The notes under the pieces are model-generated. The model was given only the letters and a program-made list of their open reading frames with translations. It did no database searches and was not told the origin of the DNA. The position numbers were made by a program, and so were the translations under genes. A stretch of DNA of 54,196 nucleotides from JADGQN01 sp035315185 (GTDB taxonomy: Bacteria > Desulfobacterota > Syntrophorhabdia > Syntrophorhabdales > WCHB1-27). This document shows positions 8,377-16,818 of this stretch, one piece after another (the first letter of the stretch is position 1; each line of letters starts with the position of its first letter). Location of the stretch: contig DATFYE010000103.1 in the NCBI GenBank assembly GCA_035315185.1, forward strand, positions 1 through 54,196, written 5' to 3'.

Positions 8377-9996
8377 TCAATACGGAACGGGTTGGTCCGT
8401 GTCCGCTGCCGGGTGAAAAAGAGGCAGTCGGTCGGCCGCGTGCTGCATCGCCTCCTCCATCGGGATGCCGGCCATTATCAAGCCGATTTCCTCGACCGTC
8501 GCCTGATCGCGCTCGACGACGCCGATGAGGCGACCTTCATACATCACCGCGATCCGGTCCGAGAGGCTGCGGATCTCGTCGAGGTCTTCGGAGATCATCA
8601 GGATGGCCTTTCCCGCTGCACGCTGCTCGAGCAGGCGCTGATGGATAAACTCGGTCGCGCCGATATCAACTCCGCGCGTCGGCTGAGCCGCTATCAATAG
8701 CTTCGGCTCACGCGAGAGCTCGCGCGCCATGATCAGTTTCTGAATGTTGCCTCCCGAAAGATTCTTAACCGGCGTGTCCAGGTTAGGCGTCTTGACGCTG
8801 AACTCGTCCACCAGTTCGCGGGCGCGAGCCCACATCTTGGACATTCTCAGAAAGATCCCGTTGGTGTACTGCGAAGAAGCGTGATCCCGCAGGAACAGAT
8901 TCTCCTCCACGGAAAAGTCTGCAATCACGCCGTCGCGCATCCGTTCTTCGGGGATGTAGGCCACGGCTGTTTCCATGCGTTTGAGCGGCGGGGCGTGCGT
9001 CATGTCCTGCTCATCGATGATGATCGTCCCTGCCATCACTTTGCGCAGGCCGGCCACACACTCCGCAAACTCACGCTGACCATTACCGGAAACACCGGCA
9101 ATTCCCACGATCTCACCGCCACGGACCTCCAAATCCACCCCTCGAAGCACCTCGGTACGCCGGTCGCCGAGAGCGTGAAGCCCCTTAATCCTGAGGCGCA
9201 CAGGACCTGCCTGGAGCGGCTGCGGTTCCAGAGGTTTGACCTCGCGTCCAACCATCATGCGGACCAGCTCGTCACGCGTGACGCTGTCGGTAGGCCTTGT
9301 GCCGATCATACGCCCGTCGCGAAGTGCCGATACACGGTCACTTATCGCCATCACCTCATGCAGCTTGTGGGAGATAAAAACCAGACCATGGCCTTCGCTC
9401 ACCATTCTCTTGAAAGTCGCGAAGAGATCATTGACCTCCTGGGGCGTGAGCACGGCCGTCGGCTCGTCAAGAATGATAAGGCTCGCGCCGCGATAAAGCG
9501 CCTTGAGGATTTCCACGCGCTGCTGCTCACCTACCGACAGATGCGAGATGGTTGCCCACGGGTCAACCTTCAGGCCGTAGGCTTGCGATAGCTTAAGGAG
9601 TCGGTCAGATACTACGTCGAGGTCGAGCCGGGGCTCGCGGGACGACTTCAACCCCAGCGCCACGTTTTCCGCCACAGTCAGCTTCGGCACGAGCATGAAA
9701 TGCTGATGGATCATGCCGATGCCGGCTCGAATAGCCTCGGCAGGCGAACGAAATATGTGCTGCGTTCCGTCGATGTAGATTTGGCCCTCGTCGGGCCGAT
9801 ACAGACCGTAAAGCATCCGCATCAACGTGCTCTTCCCCGCGCCGTTCTCGCCAAGAAGTGCGTGCACTTCTCCCGCCGATACATCAAAGGAGACGTCGAC
9901 ATTTGCGACCACGCCGGGGAAGCGCTTGGTGATGCCGCGCATTTCAACCCGGCGAATACGCTTTTGCGGAGAAGATGATGGTGTGGCCGCGATCAT
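8377..9996 (-). CDS. ABC transporter ATPase with two nucleotide-binding domains (BMP/nucleoside type)
   Basis: About 539 residues carrying two fused ATPase domains, as in RbsA/YufO-type importers of sugars and nucleosides. Domain 1 has Walker A LLGENGAGKST (about 47-57), the signature LSVGEQQRVEILKAL, and Walker B LIILDEPTAVL. Domain 2 has a degenerate Walker A GIAGVSGNGQREF, LSGGNIQKLIMARELS, and LLIAAQPTRGVD. The asymmetry (one degenerate ATP site) is normal here. The ATG at 9996 is preferred over an upstream GTG at 10038, because that GTG lies inside the left arm of an intergenic hairpin. It is the last gene of a six-gene operon with two permeases and a BMP receptor. Confidence 0.93.
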   Translation of the reverse strand: MIAATPSSSPQKRIRRVEMRGITKRFPGVVANVDVSFDVSAGEVHALLGENGAGKSTLMRMLYGLYRPDEGQIYIDGTQHIFRSPAEAIRAGIGMIHQHFMLVPKLTVAENVALGLKSSREPRLDLDVVSDRLLKLSQAYGLKVDPWATISHLSVGEQQRVEILKALYRGASLIILDEPTAVLTPQEVNDLFATFKRMVSEGHGLVFISHKLHEVMAISDRVSALRDGRMIGTRPTDSVTRDELVRMMVGREVKPLEPQPLQAGPVRLRIKGLHALGDRRTEVLRGVDLEVRGGEIVGIAGVSGNGQREFAECVAGLRKVMAGTIIIDEQDMTHAPPLKRMETAVAYIPEERMRDGVIADFSVEENLFLRDHASSQYTNGIFLRMSKMWARARELVDEFSVKTPNLDTPVKNLSGGNIQKLIMARELSREPKLLIAAQPTRGVDIGATEFIHQRLLEQRAAGKAILMISEDLDEIRSLSDRIAVMYEGRLIGVVERDQATVEEIGLIMAGIPMEEAMQHAADRLPLFHPAADTDQPVPY

Positions 9997-10035
9997 ACTA
10001 CAACGCCTCGTCTGACTCAGCTCCAAAGAGAAGGC

Positions 10036-10070
10036 CACGTGGGCTCCTGCACCAGCCAGGAGCCCACGTG
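10036..10070 (-). promoter_or_regulatory. Perfect 14-bp hairpin between receptor and ATPase genes
   Basis: The arms CACGTGGGCTCCTG (10036-10049) and CAGGAGCCCACGTG (10057-10070) are exact inverse complements with a 7-base loop, and no T-run follows. Placed directly after the receptor stop, it resembles the 3' stabilising or attenuating stem-loops that raise receptor mRNA above ATPase mRNA in ABC operons; that role is inferred. Confidence 0.75.
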
Positions 10071-10082
10071 TGGCCGCAGCAT

Positions 10083-11072
10083 TTAAGGCTTAATCTTCAA
10101 AGTGCCGCTCGTGATGTCTGCAATCACCTTGTCACCGGCTTTCTTGACAGCGTCCGGCAGCTTGAAGCTCGGATTGTAGACGATCTTCAATCCCCCGTTC
10201 TTCAGCTCTGCGACGTAAGTCTCTCCGCCAAGCTTTCCCGCCTTGTAGTTTTTGATCATCGCCCTGAGAACACCCATCCAGTCATACTGCTGACTGGCAA
10301 CGACGAGCTCGGGCGCCAGAGGCGCCTGGTTCTGCTGCGTGCCGAACCAGAGCACCTTCCCTTTTGCTGCCTTGGCAGCGCCGATGGATCCCACTACAGA
10401 CTGAGACGAACCCGTAAGCGCGTCTGCGCCCGCGGCGATCTGGGTCTTGGCGGCTTCCGCCATCAATGCGACATCCGAGAACGAGCCCGTCCAGGTCTTC
10501 GAAACCCGTATGCTCGGATCCACCGAAGCGACACCCTGTGTGAAGCCGGAGATGTACGTCTTGGCATCTCCGATCTCGACAGGCCCGGTTACGCCGATCA
10601 CCTTCGTCTTGGTCAGCTTGGCCGCAAGCACGCCGTTGACATAGCCGCCCTGTTCAGCCGCTGCAGTGTATGCAAGCACGTTCGGCAGCCCGAAAGTGTC
10701 GACGTGCGTCCCCCAGGCAAACGCTGTCTTGGGAAAGTCCTTGGCGATCTCCTGTACGGATGAGCCGTACTGGGAGCCATGTGCGAGCACGATGTTGAAA
10801 CCCTGCCCGGCATAGTCGCGAATAGCGGCCGCGGCGTCGGGCACTTTGAACATGTCTTCCGAATAGGCGATTTGCAGCGCAGATTCCCCTCCCATCTCCT
10901 TCTGCAAAGCTTTGAGCGCATCATACATGGACTGACTAAATGCCATGTCCGTTTTGGCGCTCGGCATCACAATTGCGATCCGAAACGCCGGGGCGGCAAC
11001 GGCAGGTCCGCCGAAGGCGACGGCCAGCATGCCAATCACCAATGCAACGATCAACAGGTTACGCGTTTTCAT
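10083..11072 (-). CDS. BMP-family substrate-binding protein
   Basis: 329 residues with a signal peptide (MKTRNLLIVALVIGMLAVAF..., cleavage likely near AVAAPA about residue 27). It then has a periplasmic-binding fold of the BMP/PnrA type: FRIAIVMPSAKTDMAFSQSMYDAL, a central GFNIVLAHGSQYGSSVQEIAKDFP and AAEQGGYVNGVLAAKLTKTKVIGVTG. Family members bind purine nucleosides or other small metabolites; PnrA from Treponema is the structural reference. The usual lipobox cysteine is absent, so it is probably soluble in the periplasm, consistent with a Gram-negative host. It lies between the second permease and the ATPase. Confidence 0.9.
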   Translation of the reverse strand: MKTRNLLIVALVIGMLAVAFGGPAVAAPAFRIAIVMPSAKTDMAFSQSMYDALKALQKEMGGESALQIAYSEDMFKVPDAAAAIRDYAGQGFNIVLAHGSQYGSSVQEIAKDFPKTAFAWGTHVDTFGLPNVLAYTAAAEQGGYVNGVLAAKLTKTKVIGVTGPVEIGDAKTYISGFTQGVASVDPSIRVSKTWTGSFSDVALMAEAAKTQIAAGADALTGSSQSVVGSIGAAKAAKGKVLWFGTQQNQAPLAPELVVASQQYDWMGVLRAMIKNYKAGKLGGETYVAELKNGGLKIVYNPSFKLPDAVKKAGDKVIADITSGTLKIKP

Positions 11073-11102
11073 CTTTTCTCCTCCTTGTGTGGTTTATTTA
11101 TA

Positions 11103-12041
11103 CTAATGCTCGCCTCTTTCGAAGGGCTTGTTCAGCGAAATCGGTTCGCGCTCATGGTTATGAGCCACGGCCAGCACGGCAATGGTCAGCACATAGGGCA
11201 GCATCACGGCAATATCGGAAGGGATCTTCACCGCAAGAACCTGCATCCAAAGCTGCAGAGCATTCATGAAGCTGAACAAAAGCGCTCCGCCCATGATTGC
11301 CACCGGGCGCCAGCCGCCGAAGTAGACGAGGGCTACGGCAATAAAGCCCATGCCTGCCGTGAGGTTCTCCTGAAAGAGATTAACCATTGCAAGCGACAGC
11401 GAGGCGCCCGCGAGTCCGGCCAGCACTGCACCCAAGCAAACACTGGCGTACCGGACGCGGAGGACGCTCACCCCAAGCGAATCTGCTGCGGCTGGAGTGT
11501 GCCCCACGGCTTTTATCTTGAGGCCCCACGTGGTTTTGTCCAGAAACCACCAGGCCAGAGGTACGACGAGAAACGCGGCGTAGACCGCAAGACTGTGTTG
11601 AAACAGGATCTCGCCCAGGATGGGAATGTCTCCGAGGATCGGTATCTTGACCGGCTGAAACCCGACCACGGTCTTGACCGTGCCAACCGTGACCTTGAAC
11701 AGCAGCGATGAGAGCCCCAGCCCGAACATATACAAACCGATGCCGCTGATGCCTTGCTCGGCCTTGAGACTAACGCTGATCACCGACATCAGAAGTCCCA
11801 TCAGCAATCCCACGACCATAGCCGCAAGCACGCCCAGCCATAGGCTGCCGGTCGAGAGCGTGACGAAAAAGCCGGCGTACGCGCCGAGCAGCATGATGCC
11901 GTCCACACCGAGGTTGAGCACGCCCGAGCTCTGGCAGATAGCCTCACCGACAGCCGCAAAAAGATACGGCGTGGCCAGACGGACAGCCGAAGAAAGAATC
12001 CCGATGGTAGCCGGGACCGTGAAGATCGTCGGATCCGCCAT
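11103..12041 (-). CDS. BMP-type ABC transporter permease 2
   Basis: 312 residues, about eight to nine membrane segments, of the BPD_transp_2 family (branched-chain/ribose/nucleoside permeases). The family phrases LATPYLFAAVGEAICQSSGVLNLGVDGIMLLGAY (about 24-57) and LGVSVLRVRYASVCLGAVLAGLAGA are clear. The start at 12041 gives MADPTIFTVPATIG, with GGGAGA upstream; the frame stays open a further 61 codons, but those overlap the preceding permease and look non-coding. The stop of permease 1 is 11 bp upstream, so translation is likely coupled. Confidence 0.9.
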   Translation of the reverse strand: MADPTIFTVPATIGILSSAVRLATPYLFAAVGEAICQSSGVLNLGVDGIMLLGAYAGFFVTLSTGSLWLGVLAAMVVGLLMGLLMSVISVSLKAEQGISGIGLYMFGLGLSSLLFKVTVGTVKTVVGFQPVKIPILGDIPILGEILFQHSLAVYAAFLVVPLAWWFLDKTTWGLKIKAVGHTPAAADSLGVSVLRVRYASVCLGAVLAGLAGASLSLAMVNLFQENLTAGMGFIAVALVYFGGWRPVAIMGGALLFSFMNALQLWMQVLAVKIPSDIAVMLPYVLTIAVLAVAHNHEREPISLNKPFERGEH

Positions 12042-12052
12042 GGCTGATCTCC

Positions 12053-13213
12053 CTAGCTCCCCGATGCAGTAAGCGCGCGCCGGGCGGCCCAGCGGCGCGA
12101 CAAGAGGGCGGAGCCGACGACAAACATTACGACCAGCCCCAGCACCGTGTCGATTAACGCCGATGGTACCTGCACCGCGCGCTGCATCTTGTCCGCGCCG
12201 ACGAGCAGGCTGCCGAACAGCCACGACGCGGGAATCGTTCCGAGAGGATGCAGACCACCGAACAACGCCGCTACGATGCCGGAAAAGCCGTAGCCGCTTG
12301 TAATGCCTTCCAGCAGGCGGTGCTGGACCCCGATCACCTCAACGACCCCGGCCAACCCGGCAAAGCCGCCGGCCAGCGTCAGCGAAAGCGTCTGATAGAG
12401 TGGCACGTTGATGCCTGAATAACGCGATGCATCACGATTCAAGCCGACCGCTCGGATGCGGTACCCGATCGTCGTGCGCCACAAGAAGATATACACGGCG
12501 ATGGCCAGCAGCACCGCGATGATCGCGCCGGCGTGCAGCAGAGTTTGAGGGACGAGACGAGGCAGCCACACCTGTTCTGGAAGGCGCTCCGACTGATGCA
12601 GAAACGTTCCTGCCCTGACACCGGCCGGATCGATCAGCGGGCCTCGCAGCAGGAAATTCATCAACTGAATCCCAATGGCGTTCATCATCACGGTGCTCAG
12701 GATTTCGTTGACGCTCAATCGGGCCTTGAGAATGCCGGGGATAAAGCCCCACGCGGCTCCAGCAAGAAAGCCCATTGTCATCGTTGCGGGGAGCAGCATC
12801 CAGCCCGGCCACGTGCGGAAGGCCAACGAGAACCACGTTGCCATCAAGGCGCCGGCGATGATCTGCCCTTCGCCGCCGATGTTGATGACGCTGGCTCGAA
12901 AAGAGATACAGATGCCGAGCCCCACGAGTAGCAAAGGGGTGGCTTTGACAAGGGATTGCGTAAAACCGTAGACGCTGCCAAACGCTCCGGCGAGCAGGGC
13001 AGCATAAGCATGCAGGGCGTTAGCTTTCAAGAGCAGCAGCATCGCGGCTCCGATCAGCATCGCGGCCAGCATCGCCATTAGCGGCAGTGCCACTCGCAAG
13101 CCAACGTCCTTCCAGTCGAACGTGAGCCTGTGACGCACCTCAGAGGTGCCGCCAATCTTATGGGACGACATCGATTCGCTCACGAGAGACTGCTTTTTGG
13201 GGATTTCCGGCAC
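12053..13213 (-). CDS. BMP-type ABC transporter permease 1
   Basis: 386 residues with an N-terminal cytoplasmic tail of about 35 residues and then some ten membrane segments. Typical features are GLGICISFRASVINIGGEGQIIAGAL (about 97-122) and TIGYRIRAVGLNRDASRYSGINVPLYQTLSL (about 245-275), the coupling-helix region that meets the ATPase. It forms a heterodimer with permease 2. The GTG at 13213 is taken as start, but ATG at 13171 (MSSHKIGG) is equally possible because the conserved part begins later. It begins about 80 bp after the PLP enzyme, and nothing that looks like a terminator separates them. Confidence 0.9.
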   Translation of the reverse strand: MPEIPKKQSLVSESMSSHKIGGTSEVRHRLTFDWKDVGLRVALPLMAMLAAMLIGAAMLLLLKANALHAYAALLAGAFGSVYGFTQSLVKATPLLLVGLGICISFRASVINIGGEGQIIAGALMATWFSLAFRTWPGWMLLPATMTMGFLAGAAWGFIPGILKARLSVNEILSTVMMNAIGIQLMNFLLRGPLIDPAGVRAGTFLHQSERLPEQVWLPRLVPQTLLHAGAIIAVLLAIAVYIFLWRTTIGYRIRAVGLNRDASRYSGINVPLYQTLSLTLAGGFAGLAGVVEVIGVQHRLLEGITSGYGFSGIVAALFGGLHPLGTIPASWLFGSLLVGADKMQRAVQVPSALIDTVLGLVVMFVVGSALLSRRWAARRALTASGS

Positions 13214-13294
13214 AGAAAATTATCACCCAGGATCAGCGATTGTCAACACAATTACAGGGTTGTATCACAGGTTTAGGAATCTACTTTCTCAGGA

Positions 13295-14677
13295 TCACAG
13301 CGATTTTCCGCGCGCGGCCTTCAACCTGGTGTCGATCTCTGAGACCGTCTCCTGATGCTTCGCCCACCACGTCGGATCGAGTTGCGCATTCAGCTCTTCG
13401 AGCGTCCTGCCTTGCTGTTCGACCCAGGTGTAGTATTTCAGATTGTGCCACTGCTTACGCATCTCGGTCGTACCTTCGTGAATCCAATCCGTTTTCTGAT
13501 CGTGGAAGATGTGCGTGTAAGCGGTCGCTCTGGCTTCATCCACCTTGCCGTATGCCCTGCTCATCTCTTCCATTACCGAGTGATAACGATCAATATTGTC
13601 AGTGCAGATTGTCACGATCGTATCGTTCGGCCCGAATCCGTAAAAGCGCGCGGTCTTTATCGCGCCCAGGACATTGCACACCCCGCTGATGCCAAAGAGC
13701 GTGGACATTTTTTCGACGGTTTCCTGCGCTATGTTGAATCGTTTGACGAGCGTCTCCTTCCCGACCGGATTGGTGAGAACCTGCAAACCTTTTTTGCATT
13801 CGATATCATCGAGACACATGATCGCGTCCTGGTTCATCACGTTGTGGATCCACGTCACATGCTTGTCGCCGATGCCCTGAATGTCGTGCGTGCCGTAGCC
13901 GTTGTTGTAAAGCGTGGGGCATTGAACAGGCTCCAGTCCGACGATTTTGTGATCGTGCCACACTTGCTTCAAGCGATCGCCCGCGGCAATCGTGCCTGCG
14001 CTGCCCATTGCAGAACAATATGCCGCTATTTTCCCATTGCCGATGCCCTGCTTCTTCAACACATCCGCAAGTTCGACAATCGTGTTGCCAGTAACATGAT
14101 AGTGAAAGCGATAGTTGCCCATGACTTCGAATTGGTTGAGAATACGCACCTTCGGGTCCTGGCGCAAACGATGCGTCTCGTCGTAAATCTCTTTGACGTT
14201 CGATTCCGAACCGGGCGTCTTGATGATACGAGCGCCGTACGATTCGATTTGCTGAAAGCGTTCTTTACTCATGCCTTCGGGCAGGACGACGATGCTGTCG
14301 AATCCCATCCGGCAGCCCACGTACGCGCCACCGATTCCATAATTGCCGGTGCTGGGCCATACGAGCGTATGCTTCGCAGGATCGACTTCACCGAATAATT
14401 CTTTTTCGATGAGCACCGAGTACGCTGCGCCAACCTTGTGCGATCCGGTCGGGAAATCCTTTCCGTACAGCACGACGATGTTTGCATCGACATTGGTCAA
14501 CTCTTTGGGCATCACGAAATAATAGATGCCGTTGCTGCCATCGCGCCACGTAATATTAAAAAGATTGATCGGATCGTTCGGATCCTTTGTCTTCATCTCT
14601 AACGCACGCCTACGAACGTCAGGCGCCATTTTTTCGGGATGAAGCATTTCTTCAAAGGTGGGACCTATGATTGCCAT
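13295..14677 (-). CDS. PLP-dependent fold-II enzyme (cysteine-synthase/threonine-synthase superfamily)
   Basis: 460 residues. The pyridoxal-phosphate lysine is probably K81 in PTGSHKVGAAYSVL, and the phosphate-binding substrate loop is PSTGNYGIGGAYVG (about 108-121). The C-terminal part, rich in Trp and charged residues (TEMRKQWHNLKYYTWVEQQGRTLEELN), is longer than in O-acetylserine sulfhydrylase (about 320 residues). It therefore belongs to one of the unassigned long subgroups often annotated only as 'PLP-dependent beta-family protein'. It follows the threonine-synthase-like gene by about 70 bp and precedes the BMP transporter. A role in making or breaking an amino acid related to the transported solute is plausible but unproven. 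Confidence 0.85.
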   Translation of the reverse strand: MAIIGPTFEEMLHPEKMAPDVRRRALEMKTKDPNDPINLFNITWRDGSNGIYYFVMPKELTNVDANIVVLYGKDFPTGSHKVGAAYSVLIEKELFGEVDPAKHTLVWPSTGNYGIGGAYVGCRMGFDSIVVLPEGMSKERFQQIESYGARIIKTPGSESNVKEIYDETHRLRQDPKVRILNQFEVMGNYRFHYHVTGNTIVELADVLKKQGIGNGKIAAYCSAMGSAGTIAAGDRLKQVWHDHKIVGLEPVQCPTLYNNGYGTHDIQGIGDKHVTWIHNVMNQDAIMCLDDIECKKGLQVLTNPVGKETLVKRFNIAQETVEKMSTLFGISGVCNVLGAIKTARFYGFGPNDTIVTICTDNIDRYHSVMEEMSRAYGKVDEARATAYTHIFHDQKTDWIHEGTTEMRKQWHNLKYYTWVEQQGRTLEELNAQLDPTWWAKHQETVSEIDTRLKAARGKSL

Positions 14678-14705
14678 TGATAGACTCCCTTCACGTTATT
14701 GCGAC

Positions 14706-14725
14706 ACCCGCACGCGGGTACCCGG
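14706..14725. repeat. CCCGC-palindrome/GGTACCCGG repeat, third copy
   Basis: ACCCGCACGCGGGTACCCGG lies in the gap between the two PLP-enzyme genes. It matches the copy at 488-507 except in the two-base centre of the palindrome. Confidence 0.6.
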
Positions 14726-14745
14726 TCGCCCCTGACATTAACCTC

Positions 14746-16017
14746 TTATTTGAATTTCAATTTTCGAACTGCCTCAAGTGTCGGTTCGATGCGCGTGCCT
14801 TCGCCCGCCACTTGCATCGCGCTCTTGATATCTTTCAAGCCGCTACCCGTAATCAAACAGACAACCGTCTCATCCGATTTTACGAAACCTTGCCGGACCG
14901 CTTTGACCAATCCTGCGTACGCCGCGGCTGCGGCAGGTTCGGCAAACACGGCTTCACTACGAGCCAGATCACGGATTGCCGCGAGGATCTCGTCGTCTCC
15001 GACGGTGAGGTAGGCACCGTTCGTCTCGCGCGCCGCGCGCACCGCGCGCACGCCATCACGCGGCATATCCGCGCTGATCGAATCCGCGATAGTTGTGGCG
15101 CTGACAGGCGTTATTTTTTCCGTCCCTGCTTTCCAGGCATTGTAGCACGCTGCGGAGCCTTCCGCTTGAATTCCCATCAACATGGGCATTTTATCAATCC
15201 ACCCGAGTGCGGCCAGATCGCGCAGCCCTTTCCACAAGCCGCTGATGATGTTGCCATCGCCGACGGAAACAAAAATGCGATCCGGGGCGCGAAAACACCT
15301 ATCCCTACCCTTTCCCCCGATCGGCTGGGCATGGGAGAGCTGCTCGCACATTTCAAATGACGCGGTTTTCTTGCCCTCGACGGTGAATGGATTATACGCC
15401 GTATTGCGGCAGTACCATCCGAACTCCTTCGACGCCGCGAGGCAGAGGTCAAATGCCTGGTCGTAATTCCCCTTCACGAGCAGAACACGCGAACCAAAAA
15501 TCAGCAACTGCGCGATTTTTGCCTGCGGCGCGGTCTCGGGAACGAAAATTACGGTCGACATGTGCGCCGCGGCGGCAAGGCCGGCAAGCGCTGCGCCCGC
15601 GTTACCCGTGCTTGCGGTCGTGATCACATCCACCCGAAGTTCCCGCGCTGTGGCCACGACCAGCGCGCTGGCGCGGTCTTTGAACGACGCAGTCGGATTC
15701 CGCCCATCGTCCTTGATGTACAAATTGTCCAAGCCGAGCTGCCTGCCTGCCTCGGCTGCGTGATACAGCGGCGTCCAGCCAACGTGAAGAGGCGGTGCGG
15801 ATCCGCTGGGGTTAACGAGCGGAAGCAGATCGGAGTAACGCCAGATGGAATAATCGCGCGAATCACAAATCGTCCTTGGAGAAGTCGTCGCTGCGATCTG
15901 TTTGTAATCAAGGATCGTATCCAGGATCCCTTCGTCGCCGTGCTTGGGGCAAACGTAGCGGACCTGGCCGGCTTCGTACTCTTCTTCACACAACGTACAT
16001 TTGAAATGATAGGTCAT
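14746..16017 (-). CDS. thrC: Threonine-synthase-like PLP enzyme
   Basis: 423 residues of the short, zinc-ribbon threonine synthase type. An N-terminal knuckle has C7, C10, C23 and H26 (KCTLC...YVCPKHG). The PLP lysine is K113 in NPTASFKDRASALV, and the substrate loop is TTASTGNAGAALAGLAAA (about 134-150). The GDGNIISGLWKGLRDL region is conserved. A stretch of about 16 residues (SHAQPIGGKGRDRCFR, 228-243) interrupts an otherwise regular CEQL...APDRIFVSVGDG and is encoded by a palindrome-like sequence, see the repeat at 15296. Its neighbours are not homoserine or threonine biosynthesis genes but a second PLP enzyme and a solute importer. Biosynthetic threonine synthase is therefore likely but not certain; a catabolic PLP lyase is an alternative. 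It directly abuts the cassette array upstream. Confidence 0.8.
   Translation of the reverse strand: MTYHFKCTLCEEEYEAGQVRYVCPKHGDEGILDTILDYKQIAATTSPRTICDSRDYSIWRYSDLLPLVNPSGSAPPLHVGWTPLYHAAEAGRQLGLDNLYIKDDGRNPTASFKDRASALVVATARELRVDVITTASTGNAGAALAGLAAAAHMSTVIFVPETAPQAKIAQLLIFGSRVLLVKGNYDQAFDLCLAASKEFGWYCRNTAYNPFTVEGKKTASFEMCEQLSHAQPIGGKGRDRCFRAPDRIFVSVGDGNIISGLWKGLRDLAALGWIDKMPMLMGIQAEGSAACYNAWKAGTEKITPVSATTIADSISADMPRDGVRAVRAARETNGAYLTVGDDEILAAIRDLARSEAVFAEPAAAAAYAGLVKAVRQGFVKSDETVVCLITGSGLKDIKSAMQVAGEGTRIEPTLEAVRKLKFK
15296..15339. repeat. Possible palindromic element inserted in frame in the thrC-like gene
   Basis: The plus strand reads CCCTACCCTTTCCCCC then GATCGG then CTGGGCATGGGAGAG. It resembles the CCC..CCCTCTCCC...GGGAGAGGG elements found intergenically at 22051 and 50090. 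It codes for a low-complexity stretch absent from the expected protein core. Confidence 0.4.
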
Positions 16018-16043
16018 CGTGTCTCCGATCGTAAAAGATCAGC

Positions 16044-16098
16044 CATAGGCAGGCGCCGTTTCCTGCCGGTTCGCGTCAGGTGAAGCTACTTGTTCGGC
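16044..16098 (-). other. Truncated attC site (cassette 8, last)
   Basis: On the minus strand GCCGAAC (16098-16092, R'' box) follows the stop of the membrane-protein gene by about nine bases. Then comes GTAGCTTCACCTGACGCG, which matches the L'' region of the attC at 18921-19027. No L'/R' half is present before the thrC-like start at 16017, so the array is cut off here. Confidence 0.65.
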
Positions 16099-16106
16099 AC
16101 CTGTCA

Positions 16107-16394
16107 TCATCTCGCATATTTCCATAAACAATAAAGCAGCACAGGCCCACCAATCAGAATGAGCCAACCCGCAATAGAAAGCAGAATCGCAGGAGTTGGC
16201 ACCGTCCCCCCGTGAGGACCACCCCAACCTTTGAAGTCAACTGCATCGGGAAACCAAATGAGAGCCAGTGGAAATAATAACAAAACGCATATTTTGAGAG
16301 CAACGTCACCAAATCCATGGAAGGCAATAGCCAGGGATACAACATAGCCTATAGCAATCATGAGACTCAGAATTCTTTGAATAAGTTGCACCAT
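16107..16394 (-). CDS. Small membrane protein, integron cassette 8
   Basis: 95 residues with three hydrophobic segments (about 9-25, 30-47 and 68-90) and a glycine-rich loop GWGGPHGG between the second and third. I do not recognise a family. The gene fills a cassette of about 340 bp. The cassette boundary on its 5' side reads GTTCGGC (16430-16424), the exact complement of the GCCGAAC box that follows its stop, as expected for one excisable cassette. No promoter of its own is evident. Confidence 0.75.
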   Translation of the reverse strand: MVQLIQRILSLMIAIGYVVSLAIAFHGFGDVALKICVLLLFPLALIWFPDAVDFKGWGGPHGGTVPTPAILLSIAGWLILIGGPVLLYCLWKYAR

Positions 16395-16423
16395 AGGATC
16401 AATTCTTCTTACATACAGGGCAT

Positions 16424-16484
16424 GCCGAACACGGAGCGGGCGTCCTTTCCCGCAGATTGGCTCGAACGTCTGGTGAGCGGCCTT
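16424..16484 (-). other. Degenerate attC between cassettes 7 and 8
   Basis: The R' box GTTCGGC at 16430-16424 is good. The opposite end, just after the ParE-like stop, reads CTGTAAGGCCGCTCACC instead of a canonical RYYYAAC box. Only a short internal stem (GCGGG/CCCGC) is evident, so the call rests mainly on position and on the R' match. Confidence 0.45.
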
Positions 16485-16818
16485 ACAGTTTGAGCCCAGT
16501 AAGCCTTCGCAGGAGAATGTCTTCCATGCTCCGCCGCGAATCGAGAACCGCTAGCACGTAAACCGTTCTCTCCGAAGTCCTATATATGATTCTCCATGGG
16601 CTGACGACCAACTCATGGTATTGAGTAATGCCCTGCTCTTGAAGCTCAGGAACAATACGACCTCTATCCGGAAAGGTGCGAAGGCCCGACGCCTTTCTTC
16701 TCACCTCCTTAAATACCTCGTAAGCGCGCGACGGACTGTCATCGGCAATGTACTCTACGATAGCTATGAGATCCCTTTCCGCCGTTTCGGACCATCTGAC
16801 GTCGTAGCTTTTTTTCAT
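16483..16818 (-). CDS. ParE/RelE-family toxin, integron cassette 7
   Basis: 111 residues of the RelE/ParE fold: YDVRWSETAERDLIAIVEYIADDSP (about 5-29), GLRTFPDRGRIVPEL (45-59), YHELVVSPWRIIYRTSERTVYVLAVLDSRR (67-96). The RIIYR and VLDSRR strands are the family signature of plasmid-stabilisation toxins, which poison gyrase or cleave mRNA on ribosomes; which target applies cannot be told. The start overlaps the antitoxin stop by four bases (ATGA), giving coupled translation in antitoxin-toxin order. It shares one integron cassette with the antitoxin. Confidence 0.88.
   Translation of the reverse strand: MKKSYDVRWSETAERDLIAIVEYIADDSPSRAYEVFKEVRRKASGLRTFPDRGRIVPELQEQGITQYHELVVSPWRIIYRTSERTVYVLAVLDSRRSMEDILLRRLTGLKL

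Noticed and set aside
10779..11711. 310-codon plus-strand open frame
   Set aside because: Antisense to the BMP receptor and permease genes, with His/Arg/Gly-rich composition typical of a shadow frame.
13355..14398. Long open frame (347 codons) on the plus strand
   Set aside because: It is fully antisense to the PLP-enzyme gene, has no family-like motifs and reflects the G+C-rich codon bias; the minus-strand protein has clear motifs.
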